Source of the DNA: Ectothiorhodospiraceae bacterium
GTDB taxonomy: Bacteria > Pseudomonadota > Gammaproteobacteria > Nitrococcales > Aquisalimonadaceae
Direction: 5' to 3'
Assembly (NCBI GenBank): GCA_003565775.1
Contig: PXAT01000081.1
Coordinates: 1-64,000, forward strand
DNA length: 64,000 bases
Numbering within the stretch: the first letter of the stretch is position 1; each line of letters starts with the position of its first letter. Made by a program: the position numbers and the translations under genes. The notes below the pieces were generated by a model, which saw nothing but the letters and a program-made list of their open reading frames with translations, was not told where the DNA came from and did not search any database. Positions 8,426-18,206 of the stretch are shown here, in pieces.

Positions 8426-9321
8426 GTGCCGTTGCCTCCGGCGTCCGGAGGCAGCCGCCGTTCGGCGGCGGTGGCCCGCAACAGCACGGCGTCCATTGCC
8501 CGCGTCGGCAGGATGCGTCGCAGGTAGCCGAACAGATAGGTCGGCAGGGTGACGTAATAGCGCGGGCGCGGCCGCCGGCTTTCGAGGGCGTGGATCAGCC
8601 GCTTCAGCACCGCCTCGGGTGGCAGGGTGAACGGTCCGGAGGCCGGCTCGTCTTCCTGCGCAAGGCGGTATTCCACGGCCCGGTAGACATCACGATGAGC
8701 GCTGTCCTGCGGCTTGATGAACTGGCGGTAGCGGGCCAGTGCATTGGCCCGGAACCGGCTGCTGATGGGGCCGGGTTCGATCAGGCTCACCCGGACACCA
8801 CTGCCACGCAGCTCCATGCGCAGGGTGTCCGCGAGCCCCTCCAGCGCGAACTTGGAGGCATTGTAGGCGCCGCGGTAAGGCAGTGCGACGAAGCCCAGGA
8901 CCGAGCTGTTGAACACGATCCGGCCGTGACCATGACGGCGCATTGCCGGCAGCACGCTGGCGGTGAGTTCCATGGCGCCGAAGACATTGGTTTCGAACTG
9001 CTCGCGCAGCGCCTGGCGCGGCAGATCCTCCAGCGCCCCGGGCTGACCGAAACCGGCGTTGTTGAACAACGCGTCCAGGCGACCGTCGGTCGCGGCCAGT
9101 ACGGTTTCGACGGCGGCACGAATGCTGGCCGGGTCGTCCACGTCCAGCAGCACGGACTCGAGCCCGAGTTCATGCAGCGACTCCATCTGCGCGTCCTGAC
9201 GGACACCGGCGAAGACCCGCCAGCCCTGGCGACGGAGGCCGACCGCGCAGCAGCGCCCGATGCCGCTTGAGCAGCCGGAAATGAGCACCGTTGGACGTTG
9301 TGGCTGGCGGGCTGTCTTCAT
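8422..9321 (-). CDS. SDR-family NAD(P)-dependent oxidoreductase
   Basis: A 299-aa classical short-chain dehydrogenase. The cofactor motif is ISGCSSGIGR (TGxxxGxG type), then NNAGFGQPG, catalytic Ser in FNSSVLG, YNASK (Tyr and Lys) and the post-catalytic IEPGPISS. The C-terminal extension (about residues 240-299, with hydrophobic LPTYLFGYLRRILP) resembles membrane-associated SDRs acting on lipids or long-chain carbonyls. The substrate is unknown. It overlaps the LpxR-like gene by 4 bp, which might hint at an envelope-lipid role, but that is only context. Confidence 0.85.
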   Translation of the reverse strand: MKTARQPQRPTVLISGCSSGIGRCCAVGLRRQGWRVFAGVRQDAQMESLHELGLESVLLDVDDPASIRAAVETVLAATDGRLDALFNNAGFGQPGALEDLPRQALREQFETNVFGAMELTASVLPAMRRHGHGRIVFNSSVLGFVALPYRGAYNASKFALEGLADTLRMELRGSGVRVSLIEPGPISSRFRANALARYRQFIKPQDSAHRDVYRAVEYRLAQEDEPASGPFTLPPEAVLKRLIHALESRRPRPRYYVTLPTYLFGYLRRILPTRAMDAVLLRATAAERRLPPDAGGNGT

Positions 9322-9486
9322 GCCCGCATCCTACACCGCGGGCGGGTCGAACCGAATGTGTCAATAGATCAGAAGTTCCCTTGTGTCAGTGGTAACTTGC
9401 CCGTATATAAGAGACAGCAAAATTCGCGTTTCCCAGATTCATGTTTCCTTATCTCGGCCGCCGACGGCCTTTCAGGAATCAACACC

Positions 9487-9777
9487 ATGCCTATCTACGA
9501 ATATCAGTGTGACAGTTGCCAGCACGAGATGGAGGCGATCCAGCGCATGCGCGACACGCCCCTGACCGATTGTCCGGAATGCGGCCGGCCGACGCTGCGG
9601 CGGAAGATTTCTGCAGCCGGGTTCCGGCTCAAGGGTGGTGGCTGGTACGAGACGGATTTCAAATCTGCCAATCAGCGCAATCTCGCCGGCGACAAGAAGG
9701 CCGGTGACAGCAAGTCGAAGGGCGGTGACGAAAGCAAGAGCAAACCCAAGCCGACCAGCAGTACCACGGCGGCCTGA
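9487..9777 (+). CDS. FmdB-family zinc-ribbon protein
   Basis: A 96-aa protein. The N-terminal FmdB zinc ribbon begins MPIYEYQCDSCQHEME, with the second pair in CPECGRPTLRRKIS, followed by AAGFRLKGGGWYETDF. This short cytosolic family has no firmly established function and is often found upstream of aspS, as here. The C-terminus (residues about 65-96) is a Lys/Ser/Gly-rich disordered tail. The start is the ATG directly before PIYEY. Confidence 0.9.
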   Translation: MPIYEYQCDSCQHEMEAIQRMRDTPLTDCPECGRPTLRRKISAAGFRLKGGGWYETDFKSANQRNLAGDKKAGDSKSKGGDESKSKPKPTSSTTAA

Positions 9778-9847
9778 GGCCGGTTCTGCCGCCATGGGGC
9801 GTGCCTTGCGCGCCCCATGGCCACCCCGTACCATTCCACGCCTTGGA

Positions 9848-9894
9848 AATCCCCGTTCGGGAACCGGTCAGCGTTTCCTGACGCGGGGTTTTTT
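9848..9894 (+). terminator. Possible intrinsic terminator after the FmdB gene
   Basis: CCCCG (9851-9855) can pair with CGGGG (9884-9888), which is followed by six T. An inner GCGT/ACGC hairpin lies between. The outer stem is short with a long apical region, so this is a weak call. Confidence 0.4.
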
Positions 9895-9963
9895 CGTGCC
9901 GTTCCGACCGTGTTTGCGATCGGCCGGCCTTCGCTGAATTCAGACATGTACCGGGGACTGGCT

Positions 9964-11760
<1,797 letters not shown>

Positions 11761-11858
11761 CGTAGACGGTCAAACGTCCTCCCGTCACTGCTGTCTGAAT
11801 CATTGGTCGGATGCACCTGATCCGCGTCCGGTCAATTCATGGCAAGGGGAGTGAGCGT

Positions 11859-12413
11859 GTGAGCGAAGCACAGAACGGACTGGAAACAGCCACGTTCGGC
11901 GGTGGCTGTTTCTGGTGTCTCGAGGCCGTGTTCCAGCAGCTGGATGGTGTGGAGAGCGTCGCGCCGGGTTACGCGGGCGGAAAGCGACCGAATCCGAGCT
12001 ATGCCCAGGTCTGCACCGGAGCAACCGGCCACGCCGAGGTGGTCCAGCTGCGGTTCGATCCCGGACGCATCTCCTTCGAGGCCCTGCTTGACGTCTTCTT
12101 CGCCGCGCACGATCCGACCCAGCTGAACCGCCAGGGCAACGATATCGGCACCCAGTACCGCTCGGTCATCTTCTGGCACAGCGAACAGCAGCGCGACATC
12201 GCTCGCAGCATGATCGCGGCGCTGGATGCCGCGGATCAACCGCGCGACCCGGTGGTCACCGAGCTGTCACCGCTGCCGACCTTCTACCCGGCCGAGCCCT
12301 ACCACCACGACTACTACAACAACAATGCCATGCAGCCCTACTGCCAGCTCGTGGTGGAACCGAAAATCATGGCCACTCGCCGCCGGTTTCCGGACAGGGT
12401 TCGCCAATCCTGA
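11859..12413 (+). CDS. msrA: Peptide methionine (S)-S-oxide reductase MsrA
   Basis: A 184-aa repair enzyme reducing the S-epimer of methionine sulfoxide in oxidised proteins. The catalytic Cys is residue 17 in GGGCFWCLEA. Family motifs GYAGG, GHAEVVQ and YHHDYY are present. I chose GTG 11859, preceded by AAGGGGA at 8 bases spacing; it puts GCFWC at the usual distance from the N-terminus. The expected downstream resolving-Cys region is short: the C-terminus ends MQPYCQLVV...RVRQS with one more Cys. It lies 98 bp after aspS and has a strong shared terminator downstream. Confidence 0.95.
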   Translation: MSEAQNGLETATFGGGCFWCLEAVFQQLDGVESVAPGYAGGKRPNPSYAQVCTGATGHAEVVQLRFDPGRISFEALLDVFFAAHDPTQLNRQGNDIGTQYRSVIFWHSEQQRDIARSMIAALDAADQPRDPVVTELSPLPTFYPAEPYHHDYYNNNAMQPYCQLVVEPKIMATRRRFPDRVRQS

Positions 12414-12562
12414 GGATTGGAGCGCCCGGCACCCGGCGCCCCGCGCCCGGGGGGCTTCGGTTGGCGTAGAATCCGGGGTTTCTCGGCGATGAGGTTTTCT
12501 AAAGTGCCCAGCGCCCGAAGAGCCTCCTTCGCGGCCGGGCGCGGATAGCCGGGCGCCGGGCG

Positions 12563-12606
12563 CAAAAAAAAGCCCCTGCATCACAAGATGCAGGGGCTTT
12601 TTTGAT
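12563..12606. terminator. Bidirectional intrinsic terminator between msrA and the small basic protein gene
   Basis: A perfect 11-bp stem GCCCCTGCATC / GATGCAGGGGC with loop ACAA is flanked by A8 on the left and T6 on the right. It therefore works for the plus-strand msrA transcript and the minus-strand small gene that converges on it. Confidence 0.95.
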
Positions 12607-12620
12607 CACCGCCTCGGCAA

Positions 12621-12791
12621 TCAGGCAGCGGCGGCGGCTCGCCGCGGCAGCCAGCGGCCGATCTGGCGAACGGCCCGGCCGATCATCTCGGCACTGAGTT
12701 CGCGACGCAGCATTTCGGCTTCGATCCGTACGTCGTGCAGGGACCTGTTGCCGGAGGCGACAGGGGCGGTTTTCCGGTTCATTTCGTGCAT
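12621..12791 (-). CDS. Small basic protein of unknown function (56 aa)
   Basis: The frame reads MHEMNRKTAPVASGNRSLHD..., followed by an amphipathic basic helix (EAEMLRRELSAEMIGRAVRQIGRWLPRR) and a poly-Ala end. The ATG at 12791 has a near-perfect Shine-Dalgarno, AGGAGG, 7 bases upstream. An in-frame ATG at 12851 (76 aa) has a weaker AAAGGA. No family is recognised. The helix with alternating Arg and hydrophobic faces suggests a membrane- or nucleic-acid-binding peptide. It is convergent with msrA, and the terminator of a candidate sRNA lies about 150 bp upstream on the same strand. Confidence 0.6.
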   Translation of the reverse strand: MHEMNRKTAPVASGNRSLHDVRIEAEMLRRELSAEMIGRAVRQIGRWLPRRAAAAA

Positions 12792-12939
12792 GTCGACACC
12801 TCCTCTTGATGCTGCGCCGGCGCCCATCGCCGGCATCAGTTTGTCAGACATTTTTCCTTTGAAAGCGTTACCTTGGCGTCTTTCATCGGATGTCTCCGAG
12901 TCTACGCTTCGCATAGCTTCCTGCATAGTGGTGCACTGC

Positions 12940-13035
12940 AAAAAAAACGGAACCCGCAAGGGGTTCCGTGAAGGCTTCGTCAGTGATTCACGAAGAAGGA
13001 GGAGAATGCATTGATGAGATGACTCATCGAATGGT
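12940..13035 (-). ncRNA. Candidate trans-acting small RNA (about 95 nt), divergent from the LysR gene
   Basis: The minus strand shows a complete transcription unit with no credible gene. The -35 is TTGCAG (13066-13071), spacer exactly 17, and the -10 is TATGCT (13043-13048), giving a start near 13035. The product would fold into hairpin 1 GATGAG-TCAT-CTCATC (13013-13028), an unpaired CU-rich stretch TTCTCCTCC (12997-13005), hairpin 2 CTTCGT/ACGAAG (12975-12995) and an intrinsic terminator, stem ACGGAACCC/GGGTTCCGT (12947-12969) followed by seven or eight U. Two hairpins flanking an anti-Shine-Dalgarno-like seed plus a Rho-independent end is the classical sRNA layout. No expression evidence is available. 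Confidence 0.55.
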
Positions 13036-13042
13036 GCGCGGC

Positions 13043-13071
13043 AGCATAAGGAAGCGTTGCTTGTCCTGCAA
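13043..13071 (-). promoter_or_regulatory. Promoter of the candidate sRNA
   Basis: Read on the minus strand: TTGCAG, 17 bases, TATGCT. Both hexamers match sigma-70 consensus at four positions or more, and the spacing is optimal. Confidence 0.5.
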
Positions 13072-13092
13072 GTTGTATAAGCGCACAAGATC

Positions 13093-13109
13093 TGTTCCTA
13101 TTGGGAACA
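13093..13109. promoter_or_regulatory. Palindromic LysR-type operator
   Basis: A perfect 17-bp dyad, TGTTCC-TATTG-GGAACA, lies 31 bp before the LysR start and 22 bp upstream of the -35 of the divergent sRNA promoter. This is the usual place for autoregulatory binding by LysR-type regulators. Confidence 0.5.
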
Positions 13110-13140
13110 AGTTACTGTTGTGGTTCCTGGGGTGGGTGAA

Positions 13141-14085
13141 ATGGATCGCGCGTCGGAAATGATGATCTTTGTGCGTTGCGTGGAAGAGGGCAGTTTTTCC
13201 GCCGCAGCGCGGGCGCTGGCGATGACGCCATCGGCCATCAGCAAGCAGATTCGTCGTCTGGAAGATCGTCTCGGTGCCCGTCTGTTCAACCGGACCACGC
13301 GGCAGATCAGCGTGACCGAGGTGGGCCGGGATTTCTATGAACGTTGCTCGCGCATCATGGGCGACATCGAGGCGGCCGAGGAATCGGTGAGTTCGCTGCA
13401 GGACCGGGTCCGCGGAACCCTGCGCGTCTGTGCCACCGTCGCCTTTGCCCGCGGCGAAGTGTTGCCGCGGATTCAGCAATTTCTCGGCCGTTACCCGGAA
13501 ATCAAGCTCGAACTGGAGTTGACCGACCGCGCCGTGGATCTGGTGGACGAGGGCGTCGATTGCGCCATCATGCTGCAGGAACAGGTGGATGATCCGTCCC
13601 TGGTCGCGCGCAAGCTGGCGGTGAACCGGCGCATCATTGTCGCCTCTCCGGCCTATCTGGAACGGCAGGGCGAACCGAAGGAGCCCGAGGATCTTCTCAG
13701 CCACAACTGCCTGGTGATGTACAACGTCGCTCGTTTCAACGACTGGGAGTTCGAGTTGCCCGGCGGCGGCCGACGGGTGATTCAGGTGGATGGCAATCTG
13801 CGCTCGAATACCGCCGGTGCCCTGTTCGACGCCTGCCTCGGCGGCGTCGGTCTTGCCCGGCTGTCAACCTGGCTTGTGGCACCCCGGATCCGCCAGGGTC
13901 AGCTGGTTCAGGTGCTTCCGGAGTACGCCCACGAGGGCTCGGCCTATTATGTGCTCTTTCCGCAGGGTCGTTTCCTGTCGCGCAAGGTCCGCGCCTTCGT
14001 TGATTTTCTGGTGGAGCAGTTCACCCCGGTGCCCCCGTGGGAGCAGGACGACCTTGACCTGATGCCGACCGCCAGACGCAGTTGA
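13141..14085 (+). CDS. LysR-family transcriptional regulator
   Basis: A 314-aa protein. The N-terminal winged HTH (EEGSFSAAARALAMTPSAISKQIRRLEDRLGARLF, residues about 15-50) is followed by a type 2 periplasmic-binding-like effector domain (residues about 90-300). The NRTTRQISVTEVG segment and domain order match the CrgA/AaeR-type branch, which often senses aromatic or small organic compounds; the effector is unknown. The start is ATG 13141 after GGGGTGGG; an upstream GTG-start extension is unlikely. A perfect palindrome stands upstream, and a candidate sRNA is transcribed divergently, making that sRNA the natural candidate target. Confidence 0.85.
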   Translation: MDRASEMMIFVRCVEEGSFSAAARALAMTPSAISKQIRRLEDRLGARLFNRTTRQISVTEVGRDFYERCSRIMGDIEAAEESVSSLQDRVRGTLRVCATVAFARGEVLPRIQQFLGRYPEIKLELELTDRAVDLVDEGVDCAIMLQEQVDDPSLVARKLAVNRRIIVASPAYLERQGEPKEPEDLLSHNCLVMYNVARFNDWEFELPGGGRRVIQVDGNLRSNTAGALFDACLGGVGLARLSTWLVAPRIRQGQLVQVLPEYAHEGSAYYVLFPQGRFLSRKVRAFVDFLVEQFTPVPPWEQDDLDLMPTARRS

Positions 14086-14293
14086 AGTCCGGCCGGGGAG
14101 CAAAACGTGCCGCATGGAGTCTCATCAGGGACGTATGCAGTTCCATGACTGCGCCATCGCGCTGACTCGTCGGCGTGCCCGCGTCGGAGTTGCCTTTGCG
14201 GTCATTGAGGGGCGTGCGCCACGGCATCGGATTCCGCGGCGAGGAGCCGCTCGTGCCACTGGATTCGGTTCCTGATCTTGCGGAGTTGGTTGT

Positions 14294-15196
14294 ATGCCCG
14301 AGGCCCGTCAAAGCTTTTCCACGATCGGCCTGGAACCGGCTGCGCTGCCGGATGCGGTCAGCCCCGATCCGCAGGTTTTCGATCAATTGCTGGGACAGCT
14401 GAGGCGTAGCCACCGGGTCACGGTGCTGACCGGCGCCGGCTGCAGCACCGAGTCCGGCATCCCGGACTATCGTGCCGCCGATGGCCGCTGGAAGGGCCGT
14501 CAGCCGATCCAGTACGCCGATTTCATGCGCAGCACCGCGATGCGACGTCGCTACTGGGCGCGCAGCATGGTCGGTTGGCCGGTGGTTGCCGCGGCGCAGC
14601 CGAATGCGGCACATGCGGCGCTGGCGACCCTGGAGCGGGACGGCCCGGTGCAACGGCTGATCAGCCAGAATGTGGACGGCCTGCACGGGCGTGCCGGCAG
14701 CCGGGATGTGATTGATCTGCATGGACGCCTGGATCAGGTGGTCTGTCTGGATTGTGCCGCACTGATGTCGCGCGCCGACTATCAGGTGCGTCTGCTGGAT
14801 CGAAATCCGGGCTGGCAGCAGTCCGGTGTGACGGCACCGGACGGTGACGCCGATCTGCCGGAAGACGCTTACGAAGGTTTCCGGATCGTGGACTGCGACC
14901 GTTGTGGCGGGCTGCTCAAGCCCGATGTGGTGTTTTTCGGCGAGAATGTTCCGCGCCCGCGGGTCGAGGACGCCTTTGCCGAGCTGGACGCGTCGGACTG
15001 TCTGCTGGTCGCCGGTAGCTCGCTGATGGTCTGGTCGGGCTACCGTTTTGTGCGCCGGGCCCGGGCCCGGGACATTCCGGTGCTGATCGTCGGTCTCGGT
15101 CGAACCCGGGGCGACGATGATGCCTCCATCCGTCTGCAGGGACGCTGCGGTGACGTCCTGCCGCGGCTGGCGCGCGAACTGACGAAACCCCGCTGA
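14294..15196 (+). CDS. SIR2-family NAD-dependent protein deacylase (sirtuin)
   Basis: A 300-aa sirtuin. NAD-binding motifs are LTGAGCSTESGIPDYR and SQNVDGLH (catalytic His in DLHGRLDQV). The structural zinc site is CLDC...CDRC, and GSSLMVWSGY plus LIVGLGRTRGDD close the Rossmann fold. The TGAGCSTESGIPDYR variant is typical of class II (SIRT4-like) sirtuins. These remove acyl groups from lysines using NAD. The start at 14294 has GGAG about 9 bases upstream. A 208-bp gap with no other recognisable gene separates it from the LysR gene. Confidence 0.9.
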   Translation: MPEARQSFSTIGLEPAALPDAVSPDPQVFDQLLGQLRRSHRVTVLTGAGCSTESGIPDYRAADGRWKGRQPIQYADFMRSTAMRRRYWARSMVGWPVVAAAQPNAAHAALATLERDGPVQRLISQNVDGLHGRAGSRDVIDLHGRLDQVVCLDCAALMSRADYQVRLLDRNPGWQQSGVTAPDGDADLPEDAYEGFRIVDCDRCGGLLKPDVVFFGENVPRPRVEDAFAELDASDCLLVAGSSLMVWSGYRFVRRARARDIPVLIVGLGRTRGDDDASIRLQGRCGDVLPRLARELTKPR

Positions 15197-15278
15197 CCGG
15201 TCCGGCCATCGCTTGCATCTGGTGGACGCTGCGGTAACCATTCCGCATCCGCAGCGAATGGGATCACCAGTCCAGGGC

Positions 15279-16136
15279 ATGATCGAGACGACAGATGCAC
15301 CGTCATCATTGACGCCGGCGCAGTACCCGATCGGGGTTTTCGACTCCGGCATGGGGGGTCTGTCGGTCATGCAGGACATCCGCGCGCTGCTACCGAATGA
15401 GTCCCTGATCTATGCGGCGGATGCCGGCAGCGTGCCTTATGGCGGTCGGTCCGCGTCATTGATCCGCGACCGGTCGCGGGCGCTGGTGGAGTTTCTGGCG
15501 GCTACGCCGGTAAAAGCCGTGGTCGTGGCCTGTAACCCCGCCACAGCGGCGGCCGTGCCGGATCTCCGTCGGCATTGGCCGTCACTGCCGATCATTGCCA
15601 TGGAGCCGGCGGTAAAGCCCGCCGTCGCGGCAACCCGCAGCGGCGTGGTCGGGGTACTGGCCACCGAGGGTACCCTCGGCAGCGACCGGTTCAGCGGCCT
15701 GGTATCCCAGTATGCCGGTTCGGTCAGGGTGTTGACCCGGCCCTGCCCGGGTCTGGTGGAACGGGTCGAGCAAGGCGATCTGGACAGCCCGGCACTCGAT
15801 CGGCTGCTGACGCGGTATCTGCAGCCGCTGCTCGAGGCCGGCGCCGATACCATCATCCTCGGCTGTACCCATTACCCGTTTCTGCGCGAGCGCATCCTGC
15901 TGCTGGCGGGCCGGCCCTTGCATCTGATTGATACCGGCGCCGCCGTGGCCCGGGAGCTGCGACGTCGCCTCGGTGCTTCGGCTCTGCTCAGTCCGGCATC
16001 GGCGCCGGCCGCCACCGCCTTCTGGACCACCGGGGATGTGGCGGCGCTGGAGCGATTTCTGGCCCGGCACTGGCAGGAAACACCGGTGCGCGTGCGCGCC
16101 ATCGGGAACATCGAGAAAACCACGCAGGAAACATGA
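15279..16136 (+). CDS. murI: Glutamate racemase
   Basis: A 285-aa cofactor-independent racemase making D-glutamate for peptidoglycan. The two catalytic cysteines are in VVACNPATAAA and ILGCTHYPF, and the N-terminal GVFDSGMGGLSV provides the active-site Asp and Ser. The residue after Cys-Asn is Pro-Ala-Thr instead of the usual Thr-Ala-[ST]. The start is ambiguous: ATG 15279 (used here) or ATG 15258, neither with a strong ribosome site. The stop is followed after one base by the ATG of the cbbY-like gene, so the two genes are translationally close. Confidence 0.9.
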   Translation: MIETTDAPSSLTPAQYPIGVFDSGMGGLSVMQDIRALLPNESLIYAADAGSVPYGGRSASLIRDRSRALVEFLAATPVKAVVVACNPATAAAVPDLRRHWPSLPIIAMEPAVKPAVAATRSGVVGVLATEGTLGSDRFSGLVSQYAGSVRVLTRPCPGLVERVEQGDLDSPALDRLLTRYLQPLLEAGADTIILGCTHYPFLRERILLLAGRPLHLIDTGAAVARELRRRLGASALLSPASAPAATAFWTTGDVAALERFLARHWQETPVRVRAIGNIEKTTQET

Positions 16137-16137
16137 G

Positions 16138-16905
16138 ATGACACTGAGGGCTTTGCTGTTCGACGTTGACGGCACGCTGGCCGAGACCGAGGAGGTCCAT
16201 CGGCGAGCATTCAACGAGGCATTCCGGGCTTTCGATCTGGACTGGAGCTGGGACCGTGCCCTGTACGGCGAGTTGCTGAAGGTGACGGGCGGGCGCGAAC
16301 GCATGCGGCATTTCGCCCAGCTGCGCCAGTTGCCGATCGCCGAGGATCCTGACTTCCCGGATCTGGTCAGGCGGATCCATCAGTGGAAGACCCGACGCTA
16401 CGGCGAGCTGCTGGCAGACGGCGAAGTGTCGCTGAATCCGGGGGTGGAACGCCTGCTGCGCGAGGCCCGGGATGCCGACCTGCTGCTCGCCATTGCCACG
16501 ACGACAACGCCGGAAAATGTGGAGGCGCTGCTGATCCCGGCACTGGGCGCCGGGGCCATGGACTGGTTTGCCGCCATCGGTGCCGGTGACATGGTGCCGC
16601 AGAAGAAACCGGCACCGGATATCTACCATTGGGTCATGGACGAGCTGGAGGTGTCGGCCGATACCTGTCTGGCGTTCGAGGACTCGGCCAATGGCGTGCG
16701 TTCGGCGTTGGCTGCAGCGCTGCCTGTTCTGGTCACGCCCGGGATTTACACGCGGGACGACAGCTTTGACGGTGCCAGTGCCGTGATCAGCCATCTTGGA
16801 GAACCTGACAGGCCGTTCGAGGTCTTGGCGGGTAAGGTGCCGGAGGGGCGCTGCGTGAACCTGGGCTGGCTGCGCGAGCTCCACGGGACTGCAAGGACTC
16901 GCTGA
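16138..16905 (+). CDS. CbbY-like HAD-family phosphatase
   Basis: A 255-aa HAD-IA hydrolase. Motif I is LLFDVDGTLAETE (nucleophile Asp and acid Asp), a helical cap covers residues about 15-90, motif II is IATTTT, Lys is in VPQKKPAPDIY, and motif III is FEDSANGVRSA. CbbY of autotrophs degrades xylulose-1,5-bisphosphate, a RuBisCO inhibitor. The cap (TGGRERM...) and nearness to the Calvin genes support that role. It is coupled to murI (one base between stop and start) with AGGAA as ribosome site. The alternative is a generic sugar-phosphate phosphatase. Confidence 0.8.
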   Translation: MTLRALLFDVDGTLAETEEVHRRAFNEAFRAFDLDWSWDRALYGELLKVTGGRERMRHFAQLRQLPIAEDPDFPDLVRRIHQWKTRRYGELLADGEVSLNPGVERLLREARDADLLLAIATTTTPENVEALLIPALGAGAMDWFAAIGAGDMVPQKKPAPDIYHWVMDELEVSADTCLAFEDSANGVRSALAAALPVLVTPGIYTRDDSFDGASAVISHLGEPDRPFEVLAGKVPEGRCVNLGWLRELHGTARTR

Positions 16906-16957
16906 TTCATTCTGCGATCAGGCAAGTCAGTACTCGGGCGGAATGCGGCCCAACGGT

Positions 16958-17157
16958 GGGCTTCGATGCCGCGCGGGCGGCTCATCCGGGTGACGTGGCT
17001 TCGGCGCCGGCCGAATCCGGCACTGCAATTCGTGCCGGGGTCAGGCCTTCCCTCGGAGGGATGTCGGCCGCAGTGACGCGGCCGTCAAGCCCCCATGGAT
17101 GGGTTCACGGCGGTCCCGGGGAGGGAGTGCCTGACCCCGGTTGGGCACCAGATGGTG
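16958..17157. repeat. Mosaic intergenic repeat, copy A
   Basis: A block of modules shared with 55091-55337 and 61101-61158. GGGCTTCGATGCCG (16958-16971) and the block starting CTCATCCGGGTGAC (16981-17061) match copy B. The hairpin module GGCCGC-AGTGAC-GCGGCC (17066-17083) occurs inverted in copy B with compensating base changes. The terminal module GGGTTCACGGCGGTCCCGG...GGGCACCAGATGGTG (17101-17157) matches copies B and C. No gene is recognisable in the 407-bp gap from 16906 to 17312. Confidence 0.8.
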
Positions 17158-17312
17158 CGGTTGGCACCGGAGTCGAAGGCCTTGCTGGATGACCAGAGGG
17201 CACTATGGCGGAGGCTCGGGATCAGGTTCGCGAACCCGGTAACCGTGGTTTATGTCCGCGGCTACCGGTGGGGTGACGGGCCTGAGGATGTGCTCCCCGG
17301 CCCGTATGGTGC

Positions 17313-17990
17313 TCAGCGTCTGGCCTTGGCCAGCTCGCTGCGCATCTCGTCGATCACCGCCTTGTAATCGTCCTTGTTGAAGATCGCGGAGCCGGCGACG
17401 AAGGTGTCGGCGCCCGCTTCGGCGACTTCGCAAATGTTGTCCGGCTTGATGCCGCCGTCGACTTCCAGGCGGATGTCGCGGCCGCTGCGTTCGATGATCG
17501 CCTTGGCATCACGCAGTTTCTGCAGCGTTGTCGGAATGAAGCTCTGGCCGCCGAAGCCGGGGTTCACCGACATGATCAGCACCATGTCCACCAGGTCGGT
17601 GACGTATTCCAGATGCTCGAGCGGGGTGCTGGGGTTGAACACCAGACCCGTCTTGCAGCCCTTGTCGCGGATCAGCTGGAGGCTGCGATGCACATGCTTG
17701 GTGGCCTCGGGGTGAAACGAGATGTAGTCGCAGCCGGCATCGGCGAACATCGGAATCAGCCCGTCCACGGGTTCCACCATCAGGTGTACGTCGATCGGTG
17801 CCTTGATACCGTAGTTGCGCAGGGCCGTGCAGATGACCGGACCGAAGGTCAGGTTCGGCACGTAGTGATTGTCCATGACGTCGAAGTGCACGATATCGGC
17901 ACCGGCCTCGAGCACGTTTTCCACTTCCTCGCCGAGGCGGGCCATGTCGGCGGAAAGGATGGACGGGGCAATCAGGAAGTCGGAAGGCAT
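17313..17990 (-). CDS. rpe: Ribulose-phosphate 3-epimerase
   Basis: A 225-aa TIM-barrel metalloenzyme interconverting ribulose-5-P and xylulose-5-P in the Calvin and pentose phosphate pathways. All signatures are present: [30 protein letters not shown] (metal His and Asp), [18 protein letters not shown] and [11 protein letters not shown] (catalytic Asp). Length is normal. It is divergent from the cbbR-type gene, sharing a 216-bp promoter region with an AT-rich LysR-type site, so control by that regulator is plausible. Confidence 0.97.
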   Translation of the reverse strand: MPSDFLIAPSILSADMARLGEEVENVLEAGADIVHFDVMDNHYVPNLTFGPVICTALRNYGIKAPIDVHLMVEPVDGLIPMFADAGCDYISFHPEATKHVHRSLQLIRDKGCKTGLVFNPSTPLEHLEYVTDLVDMVLIMSVNPGFGGQSFIPTTLQKLRDAKAIIERSGRDIRLEVDGGIKPDNICEVAEAGADTFVAGSAIFNKDDYKAVIDEMRSELAKARR

Positions 17991-18088
17991 AAGCGTTCTC
18001 CGCGTTGAACTGACGGGACCGGAGGCGCACAGCTGACGCCTTCCGGGCTGTCCGTTTGTGATAATGGTAATCAGTGCAGGGCGATGCG

Positions 18089-18110
18089 TATTATAAGTAT
18101 TAGTTTATGG
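18089..18110. promoter_or_regulatory. Putative CbbR binding region between rpe and cbbR
   Basis: An AT-rich island in GC-rich DNA contains ATTATAAG followed by TATTAGTTTAT, with a dyad ATAA-N8-TTAT. The core ATTATAAG recurs upstream of glpX (22581-22588). Known CbbR sites are AT-rich TNA-N7/8-TNA motifs; assignment here is by resemblance and context only. Confidence 0.4.
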
Positions 18111-18206
18111 AGCCAGGGAAGCGCACCGCTGCCCCGACAACGCCGATGACCAGCGCTGATCCTGCCCGCAACCGCGCACGGGATCAATGGCGCCCCGGAG
18201 AGGCCC

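Noticed and set aside
9403..9417. GTATATAAGAGACAG resembles the 3' part of the Tn5 mosaic end used in sequencing adapters
   Set aside because: Only 14 of the full 19 mosaic-end bases match (14 of the last 15), and both flanks continue as ordinary promoter DNA of the FmdB gene; coincidence is more likely than an adapter remnant or Tn5 insertion.
12968..13162. Plus-strand 64-codon frame over the sRNA locus with GGAGGAG inside
   Set aside because: The GGAGGAG is followed by ATG-CAT-TGA (immediate stop), the frame itself starts upstream of it without a ribosome site, and its protein overlaps the LysR start; the minus-strand hairpin/terminator set explains the sequence better.
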